A stretch of 7,634 nt of DNA from Microcaldota archaeon (lineage in GTDB: Archaea > Micrarchaeota > Micrarchaeia > Micrarchaeales > CABMGC01). Each line of letters begins with the position of its first letter. Position 1 is the stretch's first letter. Positions 1 to 5,883 of this stretch are shown here, piece after piece. The DNA lies in NCBI GenBank assembly GCA_021804305.1, contig JAJZKF010000026.1, positions 1 through 7,634 on the forward strand, read 5' to 3'. A program made the translations under genes and the position numbers. The notes below the pieces were generated by a model. It saw nothing but the letters and a program-made list of their open reading frames with translations, searched no databases and was not told the DNA's origin.

Positions 1-74
1 AAGCGATGGCTTCTATGCCGATAGCATCTACTTTGGCAGGTCTTCCATCCAAAAGGAGATGCACCTTGACAGCC
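1..74 (+). repeat. Inverted copy of an internal piece of the glycosidase gene
   Basis: These 74 bases match the reverse complement of 1542-1615 without a mismatch; the match stops at position 75 and may extend left beyond the window. Read on the plus strand from position 2 they encode residues 197-220 of the glycosidase in the correct frame (beginning SDGFYADS and ending MHLDS), with no start codon. At the boundary the sequence switches abruptly into the 3' side of the truncated permease, which runs on the opposite strand. Perfect identity means either a very recent inverted duplication or, more likely, a fold-back chimera from whole-genome amplification or assembly. The window alone cannot decide between these. 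Confidence 0.95.
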
Positions 75-432
75 CAAGCCCAAGAAAGCTTGACAGATAT
101 GACCCGAATCCTAGGGCTATTGCGCCTATCGAAGTCGCAAGGGCCATGTATCGCATCATCCCGGTGATGAATCCCAGTTCACTGCCCAAGGCATTGTAGG
201 TATAGGAATAGGATGCTCCTTTCACGTAAGGCATAAGAGAGCCGAGCTCGCCTAGCTCTAGTGCAATTATAAGTGCAAGCACCCCTACAAGTGCAAAGGC
301 AACAATGGCGAATGATCCTGCCAGCGCTATTGCCGTGCCGCTAAGGACGAATATCCCTGCGCCTATTATTGCGCCGAGGCCAACTGCCGCTGCGACGTAT
401 ACCTCAACTTTGTTCCTATCATCATTTCCCAT
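28..432 (-). CDS. APC-superfamily amino acid permease, N-terminal fragment cut by a chimeric junction
   Basis: Members of the APC superfamily move amino acids or related compounds across the cytoplasmic membrane by proton-coupled or exchange transport; the substrate cannot be told from this piece. Residues about 10-33 carry the unwound first helix with the family signature GAIIGAGIFVLSGTA. Helix 2 lies at about 38-62, followed by the typical loop PYVKGASYSYTYNALG, and helix 3 at about 86-112. The ATG at 432 is the only plausible start. Only about 119 residues (432 to 76) are genuine, against 430-500 for a complete member. The last 15 residues, from about GLSRC to the TAG at 28-30, are antisense glycosidase sequence, so the natural C-terminus is missing. 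Transcribed divergently from the PH/zinc-ribbon gene. Family call firm; the protein as written should not be taken as a natural product. Confidence 0.85.
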   Translation of the reverse strand: MGNDDRNKVEVYVAAAVGLGAIIGAGIFVLSGTAIALAGSFAIVAFALVGVLALIIALELGELGSLMPYVKGASYSYTYNALGSELGFITGMMRYMALATSIGAIALGFGSYLSSFLGLGLSRCISFWMEDLPK

Positions 433-446
433 TGGCGACCACGGCC

Positions 447-458
447 AGTATTTAAGCC
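447..458 (-). promoter_or_regulatory. Candidate TATA box for the permease
   Basis: On the minus strand this reads GCTTAAATACTG, close to the archaeal box A. Its centre is only about 21 bp from the ATG at 432, a little short for a leaderless transcript. A second AT-rich candidate (minus-strand TTTTTATAG at about 473-481) would give a leader of roughly 18 nt. One of the two probably serves the permease. Confidence 0.35.
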
Positions 459-530
459 TAGAATAAAGATGCTATAAAAATTAATATTACGATATGCATG
501 GCCAAGCCAAAGCGGCATCTCACGTTTGCA

Positions 531-538
531 TTTATAAT
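531..538 (+). promoter_or_regulatory. TATA box of the PH/zinc-ribbon gene (leaderless)
   Basis: TTTATAAT centred about 25 bp before the ATG at 560 is the expected spacing for transcription beginning at or next to the start codon. This box is the main reason for choosing ATG 560 over the in-frame ATG at 494, which lies upstream of the box. Confidence 0.6.
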
Positions 539-559
539 TCTATTTTGCAAATAACAAGC

Positions 560-1075
560 ATGGCAATAGAGCAGGAGGACGTTGATACGATAAAGAACGA
601 GCTTTGGGAGGATGAACAGGTTGTCCTGACAGTGAGACAACGCAGAGTGGGGCCTGGCGGCTCGGTGATAACCCCTACAAGCGTTGTGGCAACCAACAGA
701 AGGATAATCATAATAAACAGGGAAACGCTTGGGCTCAGACACGACATAGAAAGCATACCGTACGATCACGTGACAAGCGTTAGGTGGGAGCACGGCATAA
801 TCTCCTCTTCAGTCTTCCTCAGGGTTGCCGGTTTCTCTACCGAAAAGGGTTTCCTAAAGGGCACTGGCGGACAGGAAGGGGAGATAGACGGGCTTAACAA
901 CAATGACGCCCAGGAGCTTTCAGACTATGTTGAAAAGATGATTTCAGGTGAGGGAAAGCCCCCGGTTGCCCCGGCAAGCGCCGTTGGAGCAGGTGGAGGC
1001 AAATTCTGCGCCAATTGCGGTGCAAAGCTTGCGCCTGGCGCGAAATTCTGCTCGGCGTGCGGGAAAAAGGTCTGA
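560..1075 (+). CDS. PH-like domain protein with C-terminal zinc ribbon
   Basis: A 171-residue protein of unknown function. Residues about 5-128 resemble the bacterial/archaeal PH-like (bPH, YokE-type) fold: an amphipathic N-terminal helix, then beta strands including TPTSVVATNRRIIIIN and IPYDHVTSVRWEHGI, ending in a helix (about 114-128). A low-complexity Pro/Ala/Gly linker (about 131-147) leads to a compact zinc ribbon with C150-x2-C153 and C164-x2-C167. PH-like domains of this class are usually linked to membrane or protein binding, and the ribbon is probably a structural or interaction module; no catalytic residues are apparent. There is no signal peptide or membrane segment, so it should be cytoplasmic. 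An in-frame ATG at 494 would add 22 residues but precedes the TATA box at 531-538. It converges with the glycosidase gene, with a 38-bp gap. Domain calls are good; the role is unknown. Confidence 0.8.
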   Translation: MAIEQEDVDTIKNELWEDEQVVLTVRQRRVGPGGSVITPTSVVATNRRIIIINRETLGLRHDIESIPYDHVTSVRWEHGIISSSVFLRVAGFSTEKGFLKGTGGQEGEIDGLNNNDAQELSDYVEKMISGEGKPPVAPASAVGAGGGKFCANCGAKLAPGAKFCSACGKKV

Positions 1076-1113
1076 TTGATACTTGCAGAATCAGTTACAC
1101 AATGAACTTGCGC

Positions 1114-2202
1114 TTATAATCTCTTTGCTGTTGCTAACGAAATTATCGCCGCTGCCGTCCATAATTGCCCTTCGCTCTCCTGTGGCTTGCCGTCCTTTGG
1201 TCCGTAGACTTCGTTCATCGCTCGCCTTGAGAGCATCAGGCTAGATGCCTGATCAGCCTTTTCTTCAAGGCCAGCTCTCCTAAAGGCCTGGACGACTCTG
1301 GACTCGACGAACGGCCAGATTGTAGAGTTCTGGTATGTTCCCGGTGCATTACGCCTAAAAGCACCATTGCCTACAAAGGCATGCAGGCGCCTTAGGGATG
1401 AGAAGAAGTTTCTCTTTTCTATCGCGTAAGGAGGAGATATATTCGTGTATCCGAATTCTGTCTTTGCCGCTTCCAGCGCAGATAGGACTCTGGTGCTCTT
1501 GTCGCCTGCGGTGCCGTTTAGTACGGCCAGGGAGTTTCCAAGGCTGTCAAGGTGCATCTCCTTTTGGATGGAAGACCTGCCAAAGTAGATGCTATCGGCA
1601 TAGAAGCCATCGCTTTCAGAATAGAATAGCCTATTGACCGTGTTCCTGAGCTGCTGCGCCTTCTCGGGCATGCCTATCGCATCGTACATCTCGACCAGGA
1701 GCATCTGGTTTGACAATAGATACTTGCCCATGTAATTGGGCATCGCGTCCCTCCAGTCCATCCCGCTTATCAGACCGTTCTTGTCGAGCTTTCGTTCTAT
1801 ATAATCAAGGCAGAGTTTTAGCCCAACTGCATTCTGCTCCAAGAATTGCGTGTCGGAAGTGGCCGTGGCGTATTTTGCAACGCCTAGTATGAATAGTATC
1901 TCAGTATCTGCAGCCCATGAATGGAAGCTTGGGATTCCGCCCAACTTCTTTTGCTCGTGCACGGATGTAGGTATCCTTCCGCTGCGCCTTTGGTGCTTTA
2001 GAAATATGGAGAATTGCCCCTTTACCTCATTTGCATAGCCAAGACTGAGGAGAGCGTCTATCGAGTAGACAAGGTCGCGGTTCCAGAGCTGAGGATAGTT
2101 ACTTGTGCTAGCATGGAAGCCCGAATCCCTTCTGCACCCTTCTATTACCTTCATCGCCTCCTGTACCTTTGCAGATCCAACAGGAAGGTTTAAGGTTTGC
2201 AT
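1114..2202 (-). CDS. Six-hairpin glycosidase, glycogen-debranching (amylo-alpha-1,6-glucosidase)-like
   Basis: A 362-residue soluble protein with the (alpha/alpha)6-barrel pattern shared by debranching-enzyme C-terminal domains and the GH15, GH63 and GH100 families. Visible signatures are YPQLWNRD (36-43) opening the barrel, SWAADTEILF (95-104), GLISGMDWRDAM (143-154), and SEGQLWTAAAI (343-353) near the end. Asp149/Asp152 in the DWRDA segment and Glu344 are candidates for the catalytic acid/base pair by analogy with the W-x-D-A and late S-E-x-Q motifs of amylo-1,6-glucosidases. The length fits a stand-alone catalytic domain without the N-terminal domain of full debranching enzymes. The likely substrate is an alpha-glucan or a glucoside; exact specificity cannot be read from the sequence. 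There is no signal peptide, so it is probably intracellular. The ATG at 2202 sits about 25 bp from its TATA box. An exact inverted copy of nucleotides 1542-1615 lies at the window's left end. Confidence 0.75.
   Translation of the reverse strand: MQTLNLPVGSAKVQEAMKVIEGCRRDSGFHASTSNYPQLWNRDLVYSIDALLSLGYANEVKGQFSIFLKHQRRSGRIPTSVHEQKKLGGIPSFHSWAADTEILFILGVAKYATATSDTQFLEQNAVGLKLCLDYIERKLDKNGLISGMDWRDAMPNYMGKYLLSNQMLLVEMYDAIGMPEKAQQLRNTVNRLFYSESDGFYADSIYFGRSSIQKEMHLDSLGNSLAVLNGTAGDKSTRVLSALEAAKTEFGYTNISPPYAIEKRNFFSSLRRLHAFVGNGAFRRNAPGTYQNSTIWPFVESRVVQAFRRAGLEEKADQASSLMLSRRAMNEVYGPKDGKPQESEGQLWTAAAIISLATAKRL
1542..1615 (-). repeat. Source arm of the 74-bp inverted duplication
   Basis: This internal glycosidase segment (codons about 197-220) reappears inverted and unchanged at 1-74. 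The surrounding glycosidase frame is uninterrupted, so this copy is taken as the native one. The two arms enclose about 1.47 kb holding the permease fragment, the PH/zinc-ribbon gene and the 3' end of the glycosidase. Confidence 0.95.
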
Positions 2203-2221
2203 GATTGATACGCCGTTTTCT

Positions 2222-2233
2222 GGTTAATAAGGT
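2222..2233 (-). promoter_or_regulatory. TATA box of the glycosidase gene
   Basis: The minus strand reads ACCTTATTAACC, centred about 25 bp upstream of the ATG at 2202. This spacing predicts a leaderless mRNA and supports the chosen start. It lies in the 65-bp gap behind the coiled-coil gene. Confidence 0.5.
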
Positions 2234-2256
2234 TTTTGTGCTAATTGCATGCGAAC

Positions 2257-2279
2257 CTTACGCGGCATTATGCCGCAAG
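2257..2279 (-). other. GC-rich hairpin over the stop codon of the coiled-coil gene
   Basis: GCGGCA-TTA-TGCCGC (2262-2276) is a perfect 6-bp stem with a 3-nt loop, and an outer CTT/AAG pairing lies across a 2-nt bulge. It spans the TAA stop at 2268-2270. No T-run follows on the minus strand, so it is not a standard terminator. It may be a 3'-end stability or processing structure, or simply chance. Confidence 0.35.
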
Positions 2280-3089
2280 CTTCAGCGGCGCAGGATCAGG
2301 AACCTGCGTCTCGACCTGCGTATAATCTGTCCTGTCCCTTATCAGCTTCTTTATTGTCACCGTCTTTATCTTCTCGCTCCTCGCCTTCCATCGCATCCTG
2401 CCGGCAAGAGCCGTGATTGCTCCTGCAAGCGGGAAGAGCACCCCCTGCACTGGAGGGAATGCTATGGCAACCCCAGTTACTGCGGCTGCTCCTCCAAGTG
2501 AGAGCCACTCGAATATCCTGTAGGTCATCTTGTCTATCTGGTGCTCGTTTGCAAGCTTCTCAAGGCTCGCCCTAGTCTCCTGGTTTATGAAAGTTATCTT
2601 CAAATCGTCGACCTTGAGCCTTAAGGACTCTATGTCGCCTCTGAGTATGTGGCGCTCGAGCCTGTTAAGGTCGCTGCGCACGCCTTCGAGCGCGCGCTCT
2701 ATATGGCCGGACATATCGACCTTCACTTCATCTGGCTCGTTTAGCCTCTCGACCCCTTTTAGGGCCCGAAGATAAAGCTTCTCCGACACCAAAAGAAGCA
2801 TTAGCTGCTCGTTTCTGTCCTCCGTGGTCTTTGCCTGGAACGCGGCCTCGGAGGCCTCGGTCCTATTCACGCTTACCTCAATCTCGTTTCTCTTCTCCTC
2901 CTCGAGCTTGTTGAGGTGCCTGCGCATGGTGCTTGGCCTTAGGATCCTCTTCAAGGCCTGCACAAAATCCGTCTCCCTGAACCTTCTCCTCTTTCGATGA
3001 GATTCGGCTTCGGTATCCAATCTGGAAATACTAGCTCCTAATGCCAATCTTTCCACCCTCCCCACAGTGTCCTTTAAGACAACTGACAT
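2268..3089 (-). CDS. Unrecognised coiled-coil protein with C-terminal transmembrane hairpin
   Basis: I do not recognise a family. From the ATG at 3089 the protein has 273 residues. Residues about 30-190 are highly charged and helical, with a basic cluster HRKRRRF at 31-37, a helical stretch with coiled-coil tendency at about 55-118, and a second at about 127-188. Two short hydrophobic segments (about 194-211 and 214-231) are separated by a Pro-Pro turn, suggesting a hairpin that leaves both ends on the same, probably cytoplasmic, side. A basic tail (WKARSEKIKTVTIKKL, 234-249) follows and would suit the positive-inside rule. There is no catalytic motif. A TTG at 3101 would add MGRE and sits at leaderless distance from the TATA box; the ATG at 3089 has a G-rich stretch (GGGGAGGG) just before it. 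The protein could be a membrane-anchored scaffold or remodelling factor, but that is inference only. Confidence 0.65.
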   Translation of the reverse strand: MSVVLKDTVGRVERLALGASISRLDTEAESHRKRRRFRETDFVQALKRILRPSTMRRHLNKLEEEKRNEIEVSVNRTEASEAAFQAKTTEDRNEQLMLLLVSEKLYLRALKGVERLNEPDEVKVDMSGHIERALEGVRSDLNRLERHILRGDIESLRLKVDDLKITFINQETRASLEKLANEHQIDKMTYRIFEWLSLGGAAAVTGVAIAFPPVQGVLFPLAGAITALAGRMRWKARSEKIKTVTIKKLIRDRTDYTQVETQVPDPAPLKLAA

Positions 3090-3120
3090 CTCCCTCCCCA
3101 ATAGATAATTTGCTCCTTGG

Positions 3121-3130
3121 CTTTATATAG
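3121..3130 (-). promoter_or_regulatory. TATA box of the coiled-coil gene
   Basis: The minus strand reads CTATATAAAG. Its centre lies about 25 bp from the TTG at 3101 and about 37 bp from the ATG at 3089, so transcription should begin near 3100. This gives either a leaderless TTG start or a leader of about 10-12 nt containing GGGGAGGG before the ATG. Confidence 0.55.
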
Positions 3131-3208
3131 CTTTTGTTCGAGATTTGGGAGCCTAAAATAAGCCTTGAGATGTTGTCAGGAGGAACGATTTTGACGTCGA
3201 TTTGCGGC

Positions 3209-5149
3209 CTACTTGAATCGTATGGTGTCGAGGTCCATCGGAGCCCTGGATTCAGTGTGCATCATGTTGCCCAAAACCCTTGAAAGATCCTCGCACTTTG
3301 ACTCCTCTCCGTGCATCGTAAATATCTTTCTTGGGGAAGGCCTTAGGTTCCTTACGAAGTCCATGAGCTGCCTCCGATCGCTATGTCCGGAGAATCCCTC
3401 AACAGTCTTTATCTGGGCGTTTATCTTGACCTGAACCATCTTGCCATCCTCTCCTGGAAGAGCTATCTCGGAGGCCTTGTTCTGCACCCTCCTTCCCAGC
3501 GAGCCAGCGCTGTTGTATCCTACGAATATTACAGTGTTCTTCGGATCCTCAGCCATCTGCTTGAAATACTCTAGGCTCGCCCCGCCGTTGAGCATTCCTC
3601 CGCTTGCCAGTATAACTGAAGGCCCTTTATCGAGCAGGTCTCCGCGCTCGCCTTTTGCAACCTCGAAGATCTCGCTCTCAAACGGGGAGTTGTTGCTCAG
3701 TATCCTCTGCTGTATACCCATTCGCAGATACTCGGGATATGCAGTGTGTATTGCACTTGCCTCAAGTATCATGCCGTCAAGATAGACAGGTATGTCGAGC
3801 TTGTACTCTGGATTGTTAACTAGGTAGCTCTCCAGCACTAGCATGAGCTCCTGGCTCCTTCCCACGGCAAAGAGAGGTATTAGGACCTTTCCTCCGTTCT
3901 TAACTGTCGACTTTATCGTCTCCATAAGTTCGATCTCGGCCTGCTTCCTGTTTGCAGTTATGTCGTTGGGTCCGCCGTACGTGCTCTCTATGAATAATGC
4001 ATCGATCCTAGGATATCTGGTGTCTGCCTCGTTGAGCAGCCTTGTGAAACCGTACTTCATGTCTCCTGTGCTGACTATGTTGTACATGCCTTCGCCTATG
4101 TGCAGATGCACGGTACCGCTACCGAGTATGTGCCCTGCGTTGTGGTACGTCAACTTTATCTCGTCGGTGACGTTGGTGACTTCGCCATAGTCCCTTGTAA
4201 CCATGTGCATGAGCATCGCCTTTATGTCCTTTTCCCCGTATAATGGCGTGCCGCCGGTCTTCATGACGAGCCTGTTGTAATCGTAAAGAAGAAGCGCGCA
4301 GAGATCTCTTGTCGGCGGAGTGCAGTAGACCGGGCCGGTGTATCCGAACTTGAAGAGATATGGCACGAAGCCCATATGGTCCATATGCGCGTGCGTAAGT
4401 ATTACCGCGTCGAGGTCGTTGAGGGTTATATTCATGCTGTCAAGATAGGGATATGCCTTATTCTCTCCCTTGGAATTGGCCTCGCCGCCCCTTATGCCTG
4501 GCTCCGGGCTTATCCCGCAGTCTATAAGTATCTTAGATCGATTGGTCTCTATGAGAAGGCTGCTCCTTCCGACCTCTTTGAACCCTCCAAGCGCAGTTGC
4601 CTTGACCCACTCGCTCTTTGCGCCAAGACGGTTTATCTTCTTGCCCAGAGCGCTGAGGAACTTCTTCCTGAATGCGCTCTCCTTGAACATGAGCTGCCTA
4701 ACGCCCTTTATGACATCGCTGTTCATTGTTGGCTGCCTTAGCACTCTTGGGACCCAGTTGGTCTCCCTTATTATCTGCATTAGTGTCGAGCCGCCCTTTC
4801 CTATAACGAGCCCTGGCTTGAGCGCCTCTATGTAGACTTCGCAGAAGTCGGGCATGAATCGTATACCTTCCGGCGCTACGCCTGCATCTGGAGGTATGAG
4901 CGCACGTATCTTCTCAATGGCAGCCTCGGGCTCCATCAACTTTGATGCAGTGCTCCTAACTATCAGCCTCTTCTTTACTGATGCGGAGATGTTCTTTATT
5001 ACGTTCTCGTCACCGTATATTGCGCCGATGTTGTTTACATATACGGCAACGTCAGGGCCTTCGTACTCCACGCTTGCTGTGGCGGCGTCTGCAGGAATCA
5101 GGCTACTAACTTTATCCAGTATCTCCTTATTGTACTCTTCATCACTCAC
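3209..5149 (-). CDS. fttA: FttA/aCPSF1: KH-metallo-beta-lactamase-beta-CASP transcription termination factor and RNase
   Basis: The archaeal homologue of eukaryotic CPSF73. It cleaves nascent RNA, preferring U-rich 3' ends, and drives transcription termination in the cytoplasm. The 646 residues are close to the family norm (about 635). Two KH-like domains come first (about 1-68 and 69-145), the second with the RNA-binding loop IGKGG at 116-120. The metallo-beta-lactamase core has THAHMDH (zinc ligands His253, His255, Asp257, His258), His340 in GHILGSG, and Asp363 in STGDMKYG. The beta-CASP module shows motif A at ESTYGG (Glu388), then IPLFAVGRSQEL and ASGGMLNGG, motif B at GFSGHSD (His589) and motif C at TMHGE (His613). 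All metal ligands are present, so the enzyme should be active. Family members dimerise through their C-terminus. The start is a GTG at 5149 with a TATA box about 30 bp upstream. The gene lies 52 bp downstream of psmB, a linkage seen in other archaea. Confidence 0.97.
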   Translation of the reverse strand: MSDEEYNKEILDKVSSLIPADAATASVEYEGPDVAVYVNNIGAIYGDENVIKNISASVKKRLIVRSTASKLMEPEAAIEKIRALIPPDAGVAPEGIRFMPDFCEVYIEALKPGLVIGKGGSTLMQIIRETNWVPRVLRQPTMNSDVIKGVRQLMFKESAFRKKFLSALGKKINRLGAKSEWVKATALGGFKEVGRSSLLIETNRSKILIDCGISPEPGIRGGEANSKGENKAYPYLDSMNITLNDLDAVILTHAHMDHMGFVPYLFKFGYTGPVYCTPPTRDLCALLLYDYNRLVMKTGGTPLYGEKDIKAMLMHMVTRDYGEVTNVTDEIKLTYHNAGHILGSGTVHLHIGEGMYNIVSTGDMKYGFTRLLNEADTRYPRIDALFIESTYGGPNDITANRKQAEIELMETIKSTVKNGGKVLIPLFAVGRSQELMLVLESYLVNNPEYKLDIPVYLDGMILEASAIHTAYPEYLRMGIQQRILSNNSPFESEIFEVAKGERGDLLDKGPSVILASGGMLNGGASLEYFKQMAEDPKNTVIFVGYNSAGSLGRRVQNKASEIALPGEDGKMVQVKINAQIKTVEGFSGHSDRRQLMDFVRNLRPSPRKIFTMHGEESKCEDLSRVLGNMMHTESRAPMDLDTIRFK

Positions 5150-5174
5150 TATATCACAAAATACGCATCAAGAC

Positions 5175-5184
5175 CTTTAAATGA
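5175..5184 (-). promoter_or_regulatory. TATA box of fttA
   Basis: The minus strand reads TCATTTAAAG, centred about 30 bp upstream of the GTG at 5149 and wholly inside the 52-bp psmB-fttA gap. It predicts an mRNA with a leader of only a few nucleotides and supports the GTG start. Read-through from psmB remains possible in addition. Confidence 0.55.
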
Positions 5185-5201
5185 CCAATCCGGCAGTGCA
5201 G

Positions 5202-5837
5202 CTATTTGACAAGTTTCTCTATCTCTTCTCTGGTGTACTCCCTGTAACCCTTCTTGGTTATGGTTATTATCTTCGTGTTGTCCCCGGTAGCAGAGTCCCT
5301 CTTCATCGCTATCTTGAGGCCCTTTGCAATGTGCCTTACAGCGTCTGCCGTAGTCATGTCGCTACTGTATATCCCCTCGAGGTATCCCAAAGCAGTAAGC
5401 GAGCCGCTGCCGGTTGAGGTGAACTTTGACTCCTTTGTATATCCTCCGACAGGATCTATGTTGAATATCTCAGGATTTCCCTTTGTGATTCCGCCAAGCA
5501 CGAGCTGGACGTAGAACGGGAAGCCCTTGTTCTCCTGCAGTACAAGAGATAGCAGTGATGTTGCCGAATTTGGATTCAGCGACTTCTTCTCCTCCATAGT
5601 GTATACTTCATCCTGCATCTTGAGCAACTTGACCAGGTACTCGGCATCTCCGACTCCTCCAGCTATTGTCATGGCAAGGCCGTCATTTATCTTGTAAACC
5701 TTTATCGCCTCTGAGCTCGATATGAAGGTATCCATCGTGGCCCTTGAATCCGCGCCCATGGCAACGCCGTCGCTGCATATTATGCCTATTGTAGTCGTAC
5801 CCTTCTTTATCTTCTCGTAGAAATCTCTATCAACCAT
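5202..5837 (-). CDS. psmB: 20S proteasome beta subunit
   Basis: Catalytic subunit of the archaeal 20S core particle, an N-terminal-nucleophile threonine protease that degrades unfolded proteins fed by PAN or Cdc48-type ATPases. The 211-residue precursor begins with a 13-residue propeptide (MVDRDFYEKIKKG). Autocleavage after Gly13 would expose Thr14 as the nucleophile (mature Thr1, TTTIGI). In mature numbering Asp17 (GADSRAT) and Lys33 (EAIKVY) are in place, and the GSGS and RDSATGDN segments match the active-site Ser129 and Asp166 regions. The subunit therefore looks fully catalytic. The alpha subunit is not in this window, which is common because archaeal psmA and psmB are usually unlinked. 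The ATG at 5837 is about 27 bp from a TATA box. It lies between the TRAM gene (46-bp gap) and fttA (52-bp gap), all co-directional. Confidence 0.97.
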   Translation of the reverse strand: MVDRDFYEKIKKGTTTIGIICSDGVAMGADSRATMDTFISSSEAIKVYKINDGLAMTIAGGVGDAEYLVKLLKMQDEVYTMEEKKSLNPNSATSLLSLVLQENKGFPFYVQLVLGGITKGNPEIFNIDPVGGYTKESKFTSTGSGSLTALGYLEGIYSSDMTTADAVRHIAKGLKIAMKRDSATGDNTKIITITKKGYREYTREEIEKLVK

Positions 5838-5854
5838 TAATACACCAATGAATC

Positions 5855-5880
5855 AGAAGAATAAAAATGAAAAATAAACT
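5855..5880 (-). terminator. T-rich terminator tract behind the TRAM gene
   Basis: Four bases after the TRAM stop codon the minus strand becomes T-rich, with TTTATTTTT followed by CATTTTTATTCTT and no hairpin. Oligo-U runs are the usual archaeal termination signal and the preferred substrate of FttA. It is the only clear T-tract following any gene in this window. Confidence 0.55.
5861..5868 (-). promoter_or_regulatory. TATA box of psmB
   Basis: The minus strand reads ATTTTTAT, centred about 27 bp before the ATG at 5837, giving an essentially leaderless transcript. The same bases form part of the T-rich tract that probably ends the TRAM transcript, so terminator and promoter overlap. Confidence 0.5.
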
Positions 5881-5883
5881 AGT

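Noticed and set aside
494..559. N-terminal extension of the PH/zinc-ribbon protein from ATG 494
   Set aside because: The extension contains the TATA box at 531-538, which would place transcription after this ATG; the added residues do not extend the domain.
1076..1113. Terminator between the converging PH/zinc-ribbon and glycosidase genes
   Set aside because: The 38-bp gap has no T-run of four or more in either direction and no strong dyad.
1..1615. Insertion sequence or transposon with terminal inverted repeats formed by the 74-bp arms
   Set aside because: No transposase or integrase lies between the arms, no target-site duplication is visible, and one arm lies inside an intact glycosidase frame, so a junction artefact or rearrangement fits better.
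2205..2501. Plus-strand ORF over the end of the coiled-coil gene
   Set aside because: Antisense shadow with an Arg/Cys-rich composition and no promoter or recognisable domain.
3102..3208. Possible small RNA or extra gene between fttA and the coiled-coil gene
   Set aside because: The 107-bp gap holds the coiled-coil promoter and only a short T-stretch; no tRNA-like fold, conserved small-RNA pattern or credible ORF is visible.
5181..5417. Plus-strand ORF beginning in the psmB-fttA gap
   Set aside because: It is almost entirely antisense to psmB; the ATTTAAAG near its start is the fttA TATA box read backwards.
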